Shown: positions 1 through 11,896 of the stretch, piece after piece
How the letters are laid out: the number at the start of each line of letters is the position of its first letter
How positions within the stretch are numbered: the first letter of the stretch is position 1
Source: Wallemia ichthyophaga EXF-994
Taxonomy: Eukaryota; Basidiomycota; Wallemiomycetes; Wallemiales; Wallemiaceae
Direction: 5' to 3'
Length of the DNA stretch: 64,000 nucleotides
NCBI RefSeq assembly: GCF_000400465.1
Contig: NW_008806277.1
Span: forward strand, 1 to 64,000
Notes under the pieces: model-generated
Told to the model about the DNA's origin: nothing
The model's database searches: none
The model's input: the letters and a program-made list of their open reading frames with translations, nothing else
Translations under genes and position numbers: made by a program

Positions 1-786
1 GACAAGCCCAAACCTTAACACGCTTGTCGGTCATCGTCCATATCTGACTCATTGTACCCTTTTGATCAATCATACTTTCTCAGTGATTTCACCGGAACAA
101 CGCTCGCCTCTCGACATCATGTATTCATTTCGCGGTTGTCGCTGCTGATAAGGGTAATGGTCATTCTGAGGAGGGATGTCAAACAAGCCAAGCGAAAAAG
201 CTGCGAAAAAACGAAGCACAAGGTTATTTAAATTTTCTTGTTATTTTGTACTTTTGTGAAATCAAAGTCGCTAAACCTCGCCAAACTTTGTTCGTGTTTC
301 CCATTTTTTCCTACCTGTAATAGTGAGTATGACAAGTGCAAATAAAACATACAATCTGACGATATGAATCCAGAAATCATCGCTGCAAATTCCAGCTAAA
401 CTAATTGAATTTGAGATGACGCAATTTCAGCGATATCAAAATTTAGGCGGTTTTGAGCTAGACAAATAATTTCTCCCAATTTTAAGCATTAATCCGACCT
501 TTTAGCTTGTCCTTAAAGCAACCTTGATGGGCTTCTTCAACACTTTTTTGTCAGCACTGCGCTTTAAAACGGACAAAGTATGAGAGAATGGTGCGATTCC
601 TATAGAAGGCAATATTTGAAGGTTACTCCATGACAAAAAAAAAAAACCAAGGAAACCAAAAAGCAATCACTGGTTTGTAGATGCAGAACATATTAGTAAC
701 CAACATAACATATCCTGTAAGTATCTATAAATCTTTGTTATTGAAAATTGAATTTTGCTGGCGAGATCTTTGACTTGCTCTTTCGT
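1..786. other. 5' flanking region without a recognisable gene
   Basis: No open frame here looks like coding sequence. The stretch is AT-rich with several A or T runs, including a run of ten A around 638-647. It presumably holds the promoter and 5' leader of the prolyl oligopeptidase gene and perhaps the flank of a gene beyond the left edge. Confidence 0.5.
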
Positions 787-3071
787 ATGCTGCAAAGGTC
801 AATAATCAGACCACCACATATTTCAACACGCGCGATGCGTTCAATTATGAATTATCCTAGAGTACGCCGCGATGAGGGAAATGTCCTTGAATTCAAATCC
901 AAGAAGAATGGCTTCGTCAGCGTTAAAGATCCGTATGCTTGGCTGGAAACGCCTCCGTCTCAGTCGAAAGAGAGTGCTGATTTTGTGGATGCACAAAACA
1001 AGCTCTTTGGCAACTACATGGAGGACGTGAGCTATAGGGACGAGTTTAAGGCTGCACTCACGGACAATATGAGCTATCCAAAGTTCAGCGCACCTTCAAT
1101 AAAGAAGAATAAAATTGCATACTGGTCAGAGAACTCAGGCCTTATGCCCCACGCGGTCATCCGCTCCTCTAAAAACCTTGACAGTCGTGACAGCGACGTC
1201 TTCTTCGACCCAAATCAGCTTTCTGAAGATAAGTCGGCAAGTCTCGCGACGGCAGCATTCTCAAAAACCGCAAAGTACTTTGCATACGGTATTAGCCGCT
1301 CGGGAAGTGACTGGGTCACTCTTTATGTCCGCTCGGCATCGTCACCCTTCAATGAGCACAGTGGATCACATGAAACTGATCAGTCCAGATTCTCAGATGA
1401 AGTGAGATATGTCAAGTTCTCCAGCATCGGTTGGTTGGGAGATGAAGGCTTCTTTTACCAGCGGTACGACGTAGCAGAAGGCGCACACGGTGCTGCAAAC
1501 GAAGACAAAGCCGGTCTCGAGACAGACGCGAATGAAAACGCTAAGTTGTACTTCCATAAAGTCAACACGCCTCAGTCTGAAGATGTATTGGTTCTCTCAG
1601 ACTCACAAAACCCAACTCATATGTGGTCTGCTGGGACGACAGATGATAGTCGTTATGTAGTTCTCACAGTGTCTAAAGACACATCTAGACGCAACCTCTT
1701 GAAAGTTGCTGACTTGAAGGATCCCCAGAACGCTAAAATATCAGCGAATATGAAGTGGATTGATGTTGTTGGAGAGTTCAAGCATGAGTATAGTGTCATT
1801 GATAACGACGGATCAAAGCTTTATCTTCAAACAAACGAGATGGCTGATAATTTCAAAATTGTAACAGCAGACGTCTACGATTCATCAAGTATCGAGTGGA
1901 AGGACTTTATTGCTGAAGACAATGCTGCTGTTCTTACTGATGCCTCTGTCGTCAACAATGACAAGCTGGTGTTGGTTTATTTGAGAGATGTCAAAAGCGA
2001 GCTTATTGTGCACTCACTATCAGATGGGCGCTATCTCTACAGACTCTTCGACGACTTCACTGGTACCATAAATCAAGTTACCGGTGAATCTGATCAGTCG
2101 AAACTTTTCATTTCAACCACTAGCTACACAACACCTGGTACGGTGTTATCGTTTGACTTTGATAAACACGCGTCAAGCACCTTCCGTTCTACTGAAGTGC
2201 ATGGGTTGAGCCCCACAGAGTTTATGACTGAGCAGCAATTTTATACTTCAAAAGACGGTACTAAAGTGCCAATATTTATAACTAGGCACAAAGACACACC
2301 AAAGAACGCACCGTTCTTTCTGTTTGGATATGGTGGTTTCTCGATTAGCGTTCTCCCATTTTTCTCACCTTCAGCGCTTACGTTCGTGAAGCATTTTAGG
2401 GCTGGTTTGGCCGTGGCAAACATTAGAGGTGGATCAGAATATGGAGAGAAGTGGCATAAGGATGGTATTTTGGATTTAAAGCAGAATGGCTTCTCAGACT
2501 TTTTATCCGCATCAGATTTCCTTGTGGATACTGGCTACGCTGGAAAGGGTTCTATCATCGTTAATGGTGGCAGCAACGGGGGTTTGCTCGCTGCTGTCGC
2601 TGCTCAGCAAGACTTGTCAAACAATATTGCCGTCTCTATTGTCGATGTGGGTGTCCTTGATATGCTTAAATTTCACAAATGGACCATCGGCAGAGCGTGG
2701 ACATCAGATTATGGAAATCCTGACGACCCGTCTGATTTCGATCATCTGCACGCCTATTCACCTCTCCATAGATCTCAAGAAATCAAAGATAAGATATATC
2801 CAGCAATGCTGCTCACTTCGGCAGCCCACGACGATAGAGTTGTTAGCTGTCACACGACTAAGATGATCGCAGAGCTTCAGCATTCTCATATTGAGCAGGT
2901 GAAGTTGGCTAGAATAGAAACTAAGGCCGGCCACGGCGCGGGGAAGTCTACACAGATGAGAATCCTTGAGGCAACAGACAAGTACACGTGAGTAACATAT
3001 TTAGTTGTCGTCATCAGCTAACATAAGATAGATTCGCAGCAAATGAGCTTGGTTTGAAATGGTTCAAGTAG
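787..3071 (+). CDS. Prolyl oligopeptidase (family S9A)
   Basis: A serine peptidase of the prolyl oligopeptidase family, which cleaves short peptides after proline. The N-terminal DPYAWLE motif, beta-propeller middle and C-terminal alpha/beta-hydrolase domain are all visible. The nucleophile lies in GGSNGG (around 2570), the Asp in HDDRVV (around 2830) and the His in AGHGAG (around 2930). The open frame stops at 2991, but a 44-nt intron (2988-3031, GTGAGT donor, CTAAC branch site) joins a last exon 3032-3071 that ends FAANELGLKWFK. The first ATG is at 787. The codon at 847 (MNYPRVRRDEG) matches the usual family start, so the Arg-rich 20 residues before it could be a mitochondrial presequence of a longer form. 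Family call is firm; start is uncertain. Confidence 0.93.
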
Positions 3072-4288
3072 ATTTGCAATAAACTACAGTTGTGTAAATA
3101 CCTAATTCATACACTATCGTTCGTCGCATTTGGAACATGTGCAGTTCTAGAGGGTTCAGGAACACTATATACTATAACTTCTTTGGGATGTCACTTAACT
3201 TGGCCATAGCTAATTTAAATTGCATAAATTGCCTACTTATCATTATCTACACCTCGGAATAGGCAGCTGACTCCATGTTCCTGAGTGCACCACACAGCCC
3301 ATTGAAGACAATAAGACGGGTTTAAAACAGATGATATTTAATGAAAACCAACAATCAACATGAACGGTGCGTGCTTGCTTGATTTGCAATCAAGCATAGT
3401 AGCTCAAAAGCTCCTGCACTTTCAGAAAACTTCTTCATAGCCTTTAAGGATGGAGTGGGCTTTGATCAACTATTCAATGCCCACCAGGTAATGCTTTAGC
3501 GCGGTGAATAGCCAATTTGTCCAAAAAACCCCCACTGAATTTTCCCTAGGCGGATCGATACCCAAATTCTCAGCAAACATCAACGATTTGTGGATCGAAG
3601 CACTCGTTGAGGAGACGGTATTTTTAGACTTTGTCAAGAAGAACAAGTCGAGCATCTCAGTTGCCCGCAATATATGATTTGAGAGTTGAAGGGAAGTGAT
3701 TATAGCTTGTCGGTCGTATACCACGTTTGATACATACCAAATAGTTGAAATAAAAGCTCTTTTTTGATTGATGAAGAAAGAGGTGATAAGTCCGTCTGTC
3801 ACATTTCCCCACGATAGGTGTGTAACTGGATATCAAATGAAGAGAAAGCAGAAATGAGAAATGAGAAATAACAAAGCAGAAATAAAACACAGAAATATAG
3901 ATATATCTCCAAATAACCTCGATATTGGTGACGTCCGGCGTCGGCTTCTTTGGAATTTATTGACAGACGGCAGATTATGTATGAGAAGGATATCAAGACA
4001 AATTGATACTCAGAAGTAAAATTATGATACTCATAAATGCACTGGACACCTGGATAACACCCTCTGTTAAAAGAACCCTCTTCTTTTGATAATCTGAAGA
4101 GGTGCTAAAGCTGTGAAGCACGTATTACTTAAATTCACAATCTTCGCAAACCCAGAAACGGTACATTTTAGTTTATCCTGTGAATATGCATGAAGCTGCA
4201 GAGATTTGGAATGCAAGGTTGCCCTTTTGACAGCTTAATTAATCAATCGTAAGCTGCTTGCAGCCTTACCGCCAACAAACACTTTCAA
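3072..4288. other. Long stretch with no convincing gene
   Basis: About 1.2 kb. The longest frame is on the minus strand (3470-3802, 110 codons). I recognise no domain in it and could not build a convincing spliced model, so it is not called. The right part should contain the promoter of the DUF6534 gene that starts at 4289. Confidence 0.45.
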
Positions 4289-5653
4289 ATGGCTTCTCCA
4301 CAAGCCTACGACAATCCTGTTCTTGAAGGCCTGGCTTCAAATATTCCCGCGAATCTGGGGTGTTACAGTGGGTCAGAATGGGTGATGAGAAGATGAGAAG
4401 ACAAGCTAAATGTATTTCAGTGATTGGATGCGTACTCAACCTTATTCTGATGGTGAGACAGACGCGTATTCGTTGTCTTGCTAACAAGTTATAGGCCATT
4501 CTTGGGATGCAAGGGCTTGATTATTACAGTGAGTGATACACGATCCTAACGACTCATTCTAACATCACGATAGAATTGTGAGTTATTGCTTTCACCCCCA
4601 CCTCAACCTCTTAAATCACACAAAGCTTCCCCAACGAGTGGGTCATATTCACATGCCATTCTTCACGCTCACAATACTAAACAGCTCCACCCTCAACAAG
4701 AGCATAGTTGGATTTCTTATGGTGGCCGGGCTTTTCCAGAGTGCTTGTTTTTTCGAGATGCTCTGGACACCGCTAATCAGTGGCTTTGGTGATCTCAAAG
4801 TGTGGAACAACAGTTCATGGACATGGTGGAGCGAGCCAGTGAGTTGCAATTTGGGGTATTTGCAAATGTCTCACATCTTTAGGTGGTCTCCTCTATCATC
4901 TCCGTCGTCTGTCAGTCGTTCTTTTTGAACCGCTGCTGGAGAGTGACGCGGAGCTACATCGTTGTAGTGGTAGCCGTTACGGGTATGACGATAGCGCTCG
5001 CATTTGGTATCGCTTGTACCTATTTCCTATCGGAGTTCGTCCTCTTCACGGAGTCAAATCGTATCCAGAGCAAGATCTGTGCCAGTTCGTGGTTAGCGTT
5101 TTCCACTGCCACGGACATCTGGATATCACTTTTCCTCGTTATTCATCTGCTGCGCGAGCGTCGCAGACTCAATTTCAACAGCACAGAGATGATTCTCGGC
5201 TCTATACTCAACTTCACAATGAAGACTGCGGCTTTTACTTCGGTCTGGGTGACAATCAATCTAATCCTTTACGCGGGTGTCACACACAACTTCGCGTGGT
5301 CTATTTTTCAATTCAACTTTGGTAAGATCTACAGTATCTCAGTATTATACACACTCTTGTCGAGAATTGACGTGAGAAAGATACTATCTGTTCACAACGT
5401 GCAAGTCAGTTCGAGCAGGGGGAGATCGGGCGAGGCAGGCCAAGGACAGTCAGCAATACACATACGCACAGAGGTGGAGCGTGAGTATGAGATGGACGAT
5501 AAGCTTTCTGCGACTGTTTCTCCGGGGCTTGACAGGGCACCGTCGGCCGACACGGAATTGGGGGTGAGCCATAAAGGCGCAGGTCTCCAAGATAGTATTG
5601 TGGACGACGATCGCTCTACTAGGGCGTTGCGTTTCAATGGTAATTCATATTAA
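4289..5653 (+). CDS. Seven-helix membrane protein of the basidiomycete DUF6534 type, seven exons including two micro-exons
   Basis: Multi-pass membrane protein resembling the DUF6534 family common in basidiomycetes; function unknown. Proposed exons: 4289-4367, 4421-4452, 4495-4528, 4574-4577 (4 nt), 4626-4637 (12 nt), 4685-4838 and 4883-5653, all with GT-AG introns and in phase. Spliced, the early part reads LDYYKFFPNDSTLNKS, matching the family's first loop. Hydrophobic helices follow through the large last exon, then a hydrophilic C-terminal tail (about 90 residues) rich in Ser, Gly and acidic residues. The family assignment rests on helix layout and motifs such as the SIISVVCQSFFLNRCWR segment. 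The micro-exon model is mine and needs transcript support. Confidence 0.75.
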
Positions 5654-5709
5654 TGTATCAATGTAGCTCTTAGGTAATATATCCAAGTTTTCCATTTTTA
5701 GTGGTAACA

Positions 5710-6045
5710 ATGACTACGCTACCAAATTCGAGTGTCTTCCAGAGCGAGAGAACAGATAATATACACGATGTGCCAATGAGGGTGATTAACAGGCCTTTTC
5801 CACCAGAACTAGACGAAGTGAAAGTCGAGAAGTTTATCCAAGACTATCAAAAAGGCGATGTGTTTACTCCGATTGAGATTTGGAGAGCTAAAAATGACCA
5901 AGGACAGTCATATTACTTTAGCTTTGGTGGTTGCCACCGCTTCGAAGCCGCCAAAAGAACGAGCAAAGAGACGATAAGAGCGAGGATAGTGGATGTACCA
6001 AGCACAACAATACGAGCACACTTAGGCTCAAGCTCGCCCGTTTAG
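5710..6045 (+). CDS. SRX1: Sulfiredoxin
   Basis: Sulfiredoxin reduces the sulfinic form of peroxiredoxin catalytic cysteine using ATP, acting in oxidative-stress recovery in the cytosol. The single exon gives about 111 residues, the usual family length. The catalytic signature FGGCHR is present with its cysteine, preceded by the conserved arrangement PIEIWRAK...YYFSFGGCHRFEA and followed by the C-terminal LGSSSP. The open frame extends to a GTG at 5701, but the first ATG, at 5710, gives the expected start (MTTLPNSSVFQ). The gene lies only 56 bp after the DUF6534 stop codon, on the same strand. Confidence 0.93.
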   Translation: MTTLPNSSVFQSERTDNIHDVPMRVINRPFPPELDEVKVEKFIQDYQKGDVFTPIEIWRAKNDQGQSYYFSFGGCHRFEAAKRTSKETIRARIVDVPSTTIRAHLGSSSPV

Positions 6046-6542
6046 AATCTGTATTTAAAATAAAATTTCAAATTTTTGGTATAAATACCGCGATGGCGCC
6101 TTCACCTTCCTTCAACCAAATCAGCGTGATAAATTGTTGGGATGGAAGCTGTACCTCCGGGCAGTGGCTGATGCCTTCTCTTAACCCAGACACACGCTAA
6201 TAGTGATAAACCGTGCAATTAAAACAACCGCTTCGAGGATTCATTCCCAAGACGAGGGGTCACCTGCTTGACACGTACATAATATTTTTATTGTAATACT
6301 TTTATTGATATTTATTATATGCGACCTGTTTACTGCCTACTATTGTTTGTTGCATTTCAATAGGACTTGTCCCAGTTGAGCGATGTGGGGATGAACAGCT
6401 TTCAAAAGGTTGCTTTGTATATCAAGTACACCCTTGAATATCTCTTTAGATTACCTGGCCTGCGACTCCACACTCCCCTCACTCCGGTACTCGCGCATCT
6501 CTTTAACCGAGCCCGACCTTCAAGCCCCACCGCCATCATCAA
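6046..6542. other. Intergenic region before the Zn2Cys6 gene
   Basis: No gene seen. It is AT-rich around 6280-6360. An ATG at 6391 opens a frame of about 130 codons that overlaps the Zn2Cys6 start codon out of frame. If transcription starts upstream of it, it would act as an overlapping upstream ORF; no transcript start can be fixed from sequence alone. Confidence 0.5.
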
Positions 6543-9500
6543 ATGTCCCAGATGGACGATTATAAACCTCGCGTTGACGATGAAGCTGATGCCGACGCCG
6601 ACGCCGACGCTGATGACTACGCCTACGATATCCACCACGACGACACCCGCAAACGCAGTCAGCTTGATAACCACAGCGACCCAAAGAAGCGCAAGACGCA
6701 GCAATCTACTCCGAGGCTCAACAAGGATGGCTCAGAGAAGCCAAAGCTTAGCAGGGGAAGTAGAGCCTGCCTGGTGTGCAGGAGAGTAAAGATGCGCTGT
6801 ATCGGTGCTTCGGAAGGTGTAAAATGCAAGCGCTGCTTCAACGGCGGCCATGAGTGCATCTTCGAAGAGTCAAATAGAGGCAGACGCAGTACAAAGAAAC
6901 CCGATCATCTCGCAAATTCGCTTTCTTCCATGTCTGAGACAGTCGATGGCGTCCTCAGAACATTCAATCCAGGAACCCCTCAGTCTGATAACTCACAGTA
7001 CAGCTCCGCCGAGGCTAGCACTAGCAAACTCCCCCACAATGGCAGGCCGACACTGAATCGCCACTCAATCAACTCCTTGGAGAAGCTCATGAGCGGCTCA
7101 AGAGCACAGCAGCTGGAAGCAGCCGCTTGGTTAATGCAATTTCAAGAGTCTATTTTAAGCTACAATAATCAAATTCTCGACCAGAATGAAAGAATGGTCC
7201 AGTTGCATAACAAACAGCCTCATATTCACGGAAACAGCGTCACTCCGCTAGACCAGCTCGTTAATGCATTTCAAGTTAGCTCACCTGGAATGACGCATAA
7301 AAATGATACCACTAATGCCAATGGCATTAACAACGCCAACAACCCCACTAATACTACAAATGCTGAGCGGACCCCTCAACATCATGAGAGACCAGCTTCA
7401 CCTAAACTTCATAGCCTACCTGACGACACCCTCAACCCTCTCGGTCTTCTTGCTGAGGCCAGTCTCAACAACCGACGCTACAGCGCACGAAATTCGCAGC
7501 GACCTGATCTTCAAACAATCCTCAATAACGAGGAGACGGACGGCTCTTCACCTAATGTTTGCGAGAAAGAAAAGAATGAGCAGGTGGAGGCCATGCTTAG
7601 AGATCAGAAATCGGAGGGCATTGGTGTGGCATCGGATGAGTACTATACACCAGGTGGGTAGTTGACATTTTGGTGCACGTCACTGATGCAAAACAGGACC
7701 CATGTCGATGCTTCCCCTCCGTCGTATCTTCATCGAACGCCAAGTCAAACCAGAAATACTCAATTTCTGCTCGGACCAAGACATTAGTAACCTTTTTCAC
7801 ATTTACTATAAGTACATGAACCGTGAGTGATTTTGCTTGTACACTCTACACCCACTCTAACACTACCCCTCCAGTACACACTTGCGTTCTCGATGAAGGT
7901 TTCCACACGCCCTCGCTTGTCGCATCGCGCTCGCCCTTTCTCCTAACGGCAGTGTGTGCAGTGGCGTCCAAGTTCTACACTCAAATGCCCCACCTTCAAC
8001 CAAAACTCCAAAAAGTAGCACGCAAGCTCGCATTCGACGTGCCTTCGCGCGGATTCAAGAGTGTTGAGATTGTGATGGGTTATCTCGTTCTCGTGTATTG
8101 GGGTATAGGGCCCTCGCGGCGGTTTGAGGAAGACAAGACGTGGTTGTTGCTTGGTCTTGCGCTGCGCGTAGCTACAGATCTCAATCTACACAAAAAGGCA
8201 TCGGCGCAGAGTATGCCTGGTAGCGACGATGCTCAGCGTGAGCGTGAACTCAGGTGTCGCGAGCGCGTATGGATTCTTTGCTATATCACGGACCGCTCGC
8301 TGTCGGCACAAATGGGCAAGCCTCCATCTACAAGCCATCGCGAAGATTACATTATTCGACACGTTAGCGACTGGGCGCGCAATGAAATGAGTAATCCCGA
8401 GGACTACCGCGTTGCGGCTTACTGCGAGATGCAGCGCATAGTGTCACGCTGCATCGACTTCCTCTACTCCGCCTCAACACCTTCCGGTTTAGGCGCAGAT
8501 GTGAATTACATGCTTATCACGGTTATGTTCGAGAGTCAGCTCGTCGAGTGGATCGAGAAGGTGCTTCACAACAATAGTCGCATTCAGGGCTCGGCAGAAC
8601 AGCACGCGTATATAATCAGTATTAGCAAGTTTATGTTTAATTATTGGTCTCTTGCCGTGTTTTCCTTCGGATTACAGAGCTCCCTCGAAACGAGTAACGT
8701 AGACACGCCGTACTTTTTTGCGAAATGCTACCACTTCGCTATGGAGTTGCTATCTATCACAAAGAAAGAGCTTGGTCCGAATGGCTGGCTGAAGTATAGT
8801 GTAGATTCGCACTTTGTTTTCATTACATATGCTGCAGTCTCGCTTCTCAAATTTATGCGTCCGCAGTTCAGTCCTTATCATGCAGCAATAGGGATAGACA
8901 ATACTATGATAACAGGACAAGTGTCAGAAATAGCTAATTTGTTTGCTGGAGTAGCAGTAGATGCGCGACATACTCCTGCGCTCTACGCCGCATTCCTTCA
9001 GGCGCTTATTGGACCTCCTACGACAGGAGAGGATGATGGGGGATTCAGGAACCGCAACGAGATATTCGACCGTCTCGTCGGCGATCAAGGCAAGAACAGT
9101 ATGACGGATCTGATAGATGAGAGTGTTGCGTTTATGCCACCGCCACATCAGCCGCCAGTAAATTCGCAGACACACCCGCAACCTCACACACCGCAGCTTG
9201 ACGAATACGCACAGGCTCAGGCGGCATTTGAGGGCACTAGTGGGGATTATATGAGCATGGATCTGAAAACCATCAACGAACAAGCACAGGCGATGGATGC
9301 ACTTTATCAGAATGGCTTTTGGGAAAATGTGCTACTGCCGTGGGTCGAAAAAGGCGTGTTGTGGAATTGTTGCTTACTAAATACTGCAGTGGTTTTGGCG
9401 GTCCTTTAGATTCTATTTCGGGGGGTGTAATGCGCAGTGGATTCTTGACTCCTAAAGGTATCACACCGTCACAGACACCGAGGAATATTTCCAGGCCGCA

Positions 9501-9642
9501 GACACCGGCAAATGCATCAACTTCCATGTCTCAGCAATATTCTAGACCGAGACAGCCTGTGTCGACGCATGGCCAGGTGAATAATCAGGTATTCAGTCAC
9601 TCGCAGAATCACTCATACAATCAGCACGCGCACAATATCTAA
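6543..9642 (+). CDS. Zn2Cys6 transcription factor with fungal-specific middle homology region
   Basis: A binuclear zinc cluster regulator. The DNA-binding domain (around 6750-6900) has six cysteines in the order RACLVCRRVKMRC, KCKRC and HECIF, followed by a basic linker. An acidic Asp-Ala repeat (DADADADAD) sits near the N-terminus. The middle homology region is spread over 7697-8900, including LRVATDLNLHKK and the RERVWILCYITDRSLSAQMGK segment typical of the fungal_trans domain. Proposed exons are 6543-7653, 7697-7822, 7875-9339 and 9390-9642. The last intron (GTGGGT donor, CTTACTAAA branch) replaces an apparent stop at 9409 with a Thr-Pro-rich tail (SGFLTPKGITPSQTPRN). Target genes cannot be inferred. 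The family is certain; exon joins are good but unverified. Confidence 0.88.
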
Positions 9643-9714
9643 CAACCGTTTTTATACAAAATTACTTGCTTATTTTACAATGCATGAGTACATTCTGCTA
9701 TTGTACATTGTATG

Positions 9715-10485
9715 CTATGTCTTACTGTAGATAGCAGCCAAATCAGAATTGAGAAAGGGAGAGTGCTTCTTGTGGTCCTCATCTTCAGTCTCACTGTCGT
9801 CATACCTTTTAAGAAAGTCATCTAATCTATCACTGATCACTTGCGAAGTACTCGAATGTGACTGAAGGTTAGACAGTACTGTCCTCCTCTTCTTGCCTTT
9901 AGCATTGATACGTTGAAATTCTCTCTCCTTAGCGTCATCTAATAAGGTTCGGCTGTTGATAATCATTTTAAGCTTTACGGAGACGTGCTGCTTAACGTAC
10001 TCCACGTCATGACCTGCTTTATGGGAGCACTGGATGAGATGACCACCAATCCGCTTATCATTGAATGGTTTATCGTGTTTATCTTTGAATTGTTTGATGC
10101 AAAAGCAACATTTTGTCAACGGCTGAAGAGAGACACCTGCAAATACGTCATCTGATATCTTCTGTGCGTCTTTGACGAGTATATGCGGTATTTTCTTGGT
10201 TTGCTTTTTGGTCTTTTTCTTATCCTGGGGCATAGCACGCTCAATGTCCTCATCATTGATCTTTTCGTTGGCTATATCATCCTTAACGCGTTGGAGAGTA
10301 TCGATACTGAGCATTGTGAGGGTGTAATTACGTGATGCTAGTGGAGCTGGATTTGATGATGATGCTGATGCCGTTGTTGATGTCCCTGCTTCCGCCGCCA
10401 TCTCCGCTTTCCGCTTCTTTCTTGTTCTGTTTGCGTGTTTAGCGCGTGTTCTTGTAATACCATCATAATCCTCCTCCTTTGGCAT
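9715..10485 (-). CDS. Basic, probably nuclear protein with a possible single zinc finger
   Basis: I do not recognise this protein (257 residues from the ATG at 10485). The N-terminus is Lys/Arg-rich (RTRKKRKAE), followed by an Ala-Ser-Thr stretch and a Lys-rich segment (KKKTKKQTKK). A CCFC...HLIQC arrangement around 10030-10120 could be one C2HC-type finger. The C-terminus is acidic (DDSETEDED). The longer frame up to 10542 is not needed. This start lies 18 bp from the ATG of the divergent phosphatase gene, so the two must share their regulatory DNA or initiate inside each other. The stop is 72 bp from that of the convergent Zn2Cys6 gene. Confidence 0.6.
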   Translation of the reverse strand: MPKEEDYDGITRTRAKHANRTRKKRKAEMAAEAGTSTTASASSSNPAPLASRNYTLTMLSIDTLQRVKDDIANEKINDEDIERAMPQDKKKTKKQTKKIPHILVKDAQKISDDVFAGVSLQPLTKCCFCIKQFKDKHDKPFNDKRIGGHLIQCSHKAGHDVEYVKQHVSVKLKMIINSRTLLDDAKEREFQRINAKGKKRRTVLSNLQSHSSTSQVISDRLDDFLKRYDDSETEDEDHKKHSPFLNSDLAAIYSKT

Positions 10486-10503
10486 GGTTGCACAAGCACA
10501 ACG

Positions 10504-11608
10504 ATGTTGAGATTTGGAAATCTGGCCAGACACGCTAGACAATTAAAACAAACCACTCAATTACGCCAATACACCTTCCACGTTGGCTGCTCGTGGTCTT
10601 CAAAACCTCGTCTCGCTTCCGAAGAATCGTTCAAGAAGCAGTTGGCGTACGACGATAAGCATGAGGTGGCGCAGTGGAGATCACAAATGATGGGCGATAG
10701 ATTGAACGTCATTGGAGATGCAGGCGAGGACTTCTGGTTCATTGAGCCACACAAAGACGAAAGCGGGATTGCACTTGGTATTGCGGACGGTGTCGGTGGA
10801 TGGTTCAGTGCAAAAGTAGATCCATCGAAATTTTCACAGACGCTCATGTGGGCAGCAGCGAAGAAGGCAGGCGGAATGAATGCATCTGAGGCTGTGCCTA
10901 TGGATTTGATAGATGCCGGACACAAAGGTGTTTTGGGAATGGAAGATGTCAAGGCGGGAAGCAGCACGGCGTGTGTGGTTACTCTAGATGCACACTCAGG
11001 TTTACTCAAGGGTGCTAATCTCGGTGATAGCACTTTTGTGTTAATTAGAGATGCACAAGTCATAGAATCGACTAAGCAGCAGACACATTTCTTCAATTGC
11101 CCATTCCAGCTATCTAAATTGAGGAAGGGGATTGATAAGAATCATATAACTGATTATGCGCACTCATCAGATGTGTTTGAAACGCGTCTACAAGAGGGCG
11201 ATTGCGTACTGTTATTTGTGGGTGTTAAATGACCATATTAGCCAACATGGTTTAAAAATCCCCAAGACAGACGGCCTCGGAGATAACGTTTTCTTAAATG
11301 AGATTATCCAGTATGTCATCATACTCACCTCCACCTGCTCTAATGTTGGCCGACAGACTTAAACAGGCAGTGGAAGATCACATGCCGAACGCACATATGA
11401 CGGAAAAGTCACAGGCGTTTGCAGATACGCTTGTTTCATATGCAAAGATATGCATGGAGGATGAATTCAAGGTGTCACCGATAGAGTTATCTGCTAGACA
11501 GGAGAAAATCAAGGGATTTATAGGTGTGAGTGGATAATAATGACGTAAAAATTCAGGGCTGATGAAAATTCGCAGGGCAAGGTTGATGAGTGGGTTGTGA
11601 AGGGGTGA
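10504..11608 (+). CDS. PTC7: PP2C-type protein phosphatase, Ptc7 family, probably mitochondrial
   Basis: Metal-dependent Ser/Thr phosphatase. The N-terminus (MLRFGNLARHARQLKQ) is basic and amphipathic, as for a mitochondrial presequence. PP2C motifs follow in order: GEDFW, IADGVGGW, GSSTACVV, ANLGDS and TDGLGDNVF. The single long frame breaks at 11232. Introns near 11220 (GTGGGT to CCCCAAG) and 11315 (GTATGT to GACAG) restore TDGLGDNVFLNEIIQ and then LKQAVEDHM. A last intron (GTGAGT around 11526 to CGCAG) ends the protein in GGKVDEWVVKG, equivalent to the family's GGK-D-D terminal motif, though less conserved. Ptc7 homologues act on coenzyme Q enzymes in yeast mitochondria. Three introns are inferred, so the C-terminus is the weakest part. 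Confidence 0.82.
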
Positions 11609-11896
11609 ATCGAGCAGACTAACAACGGCACAACAGCGTAACAGTACTGACAGCATTTGTAGAAAAATGATATTTATTAATTTAAGCAAATTTTCGAGAT
11701 TTAACTTTAGCGTGTATTCGGCAAAATCATTTCTTGAACGTGAATGCAAATCTTTTCAACAAAGTGGGTAAAAAGCAGAAACAATGGAAACAAAGGAATC
11801 TAATTAGAAACTTAGAAGCTCACAAAGGCGCAGAATACAAAACTTTCAATTCTTTATAGATTCAGCCGCAGAGAAGCCACCTTAAAATAAGAAACA

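Noticed and set aside
3470-3996. Overlapping minus-strand frames as a hypothetical gene
   Set aside because: No recognisable motif, low-complexity hydrophobic stretches, and no convincing splice joins.
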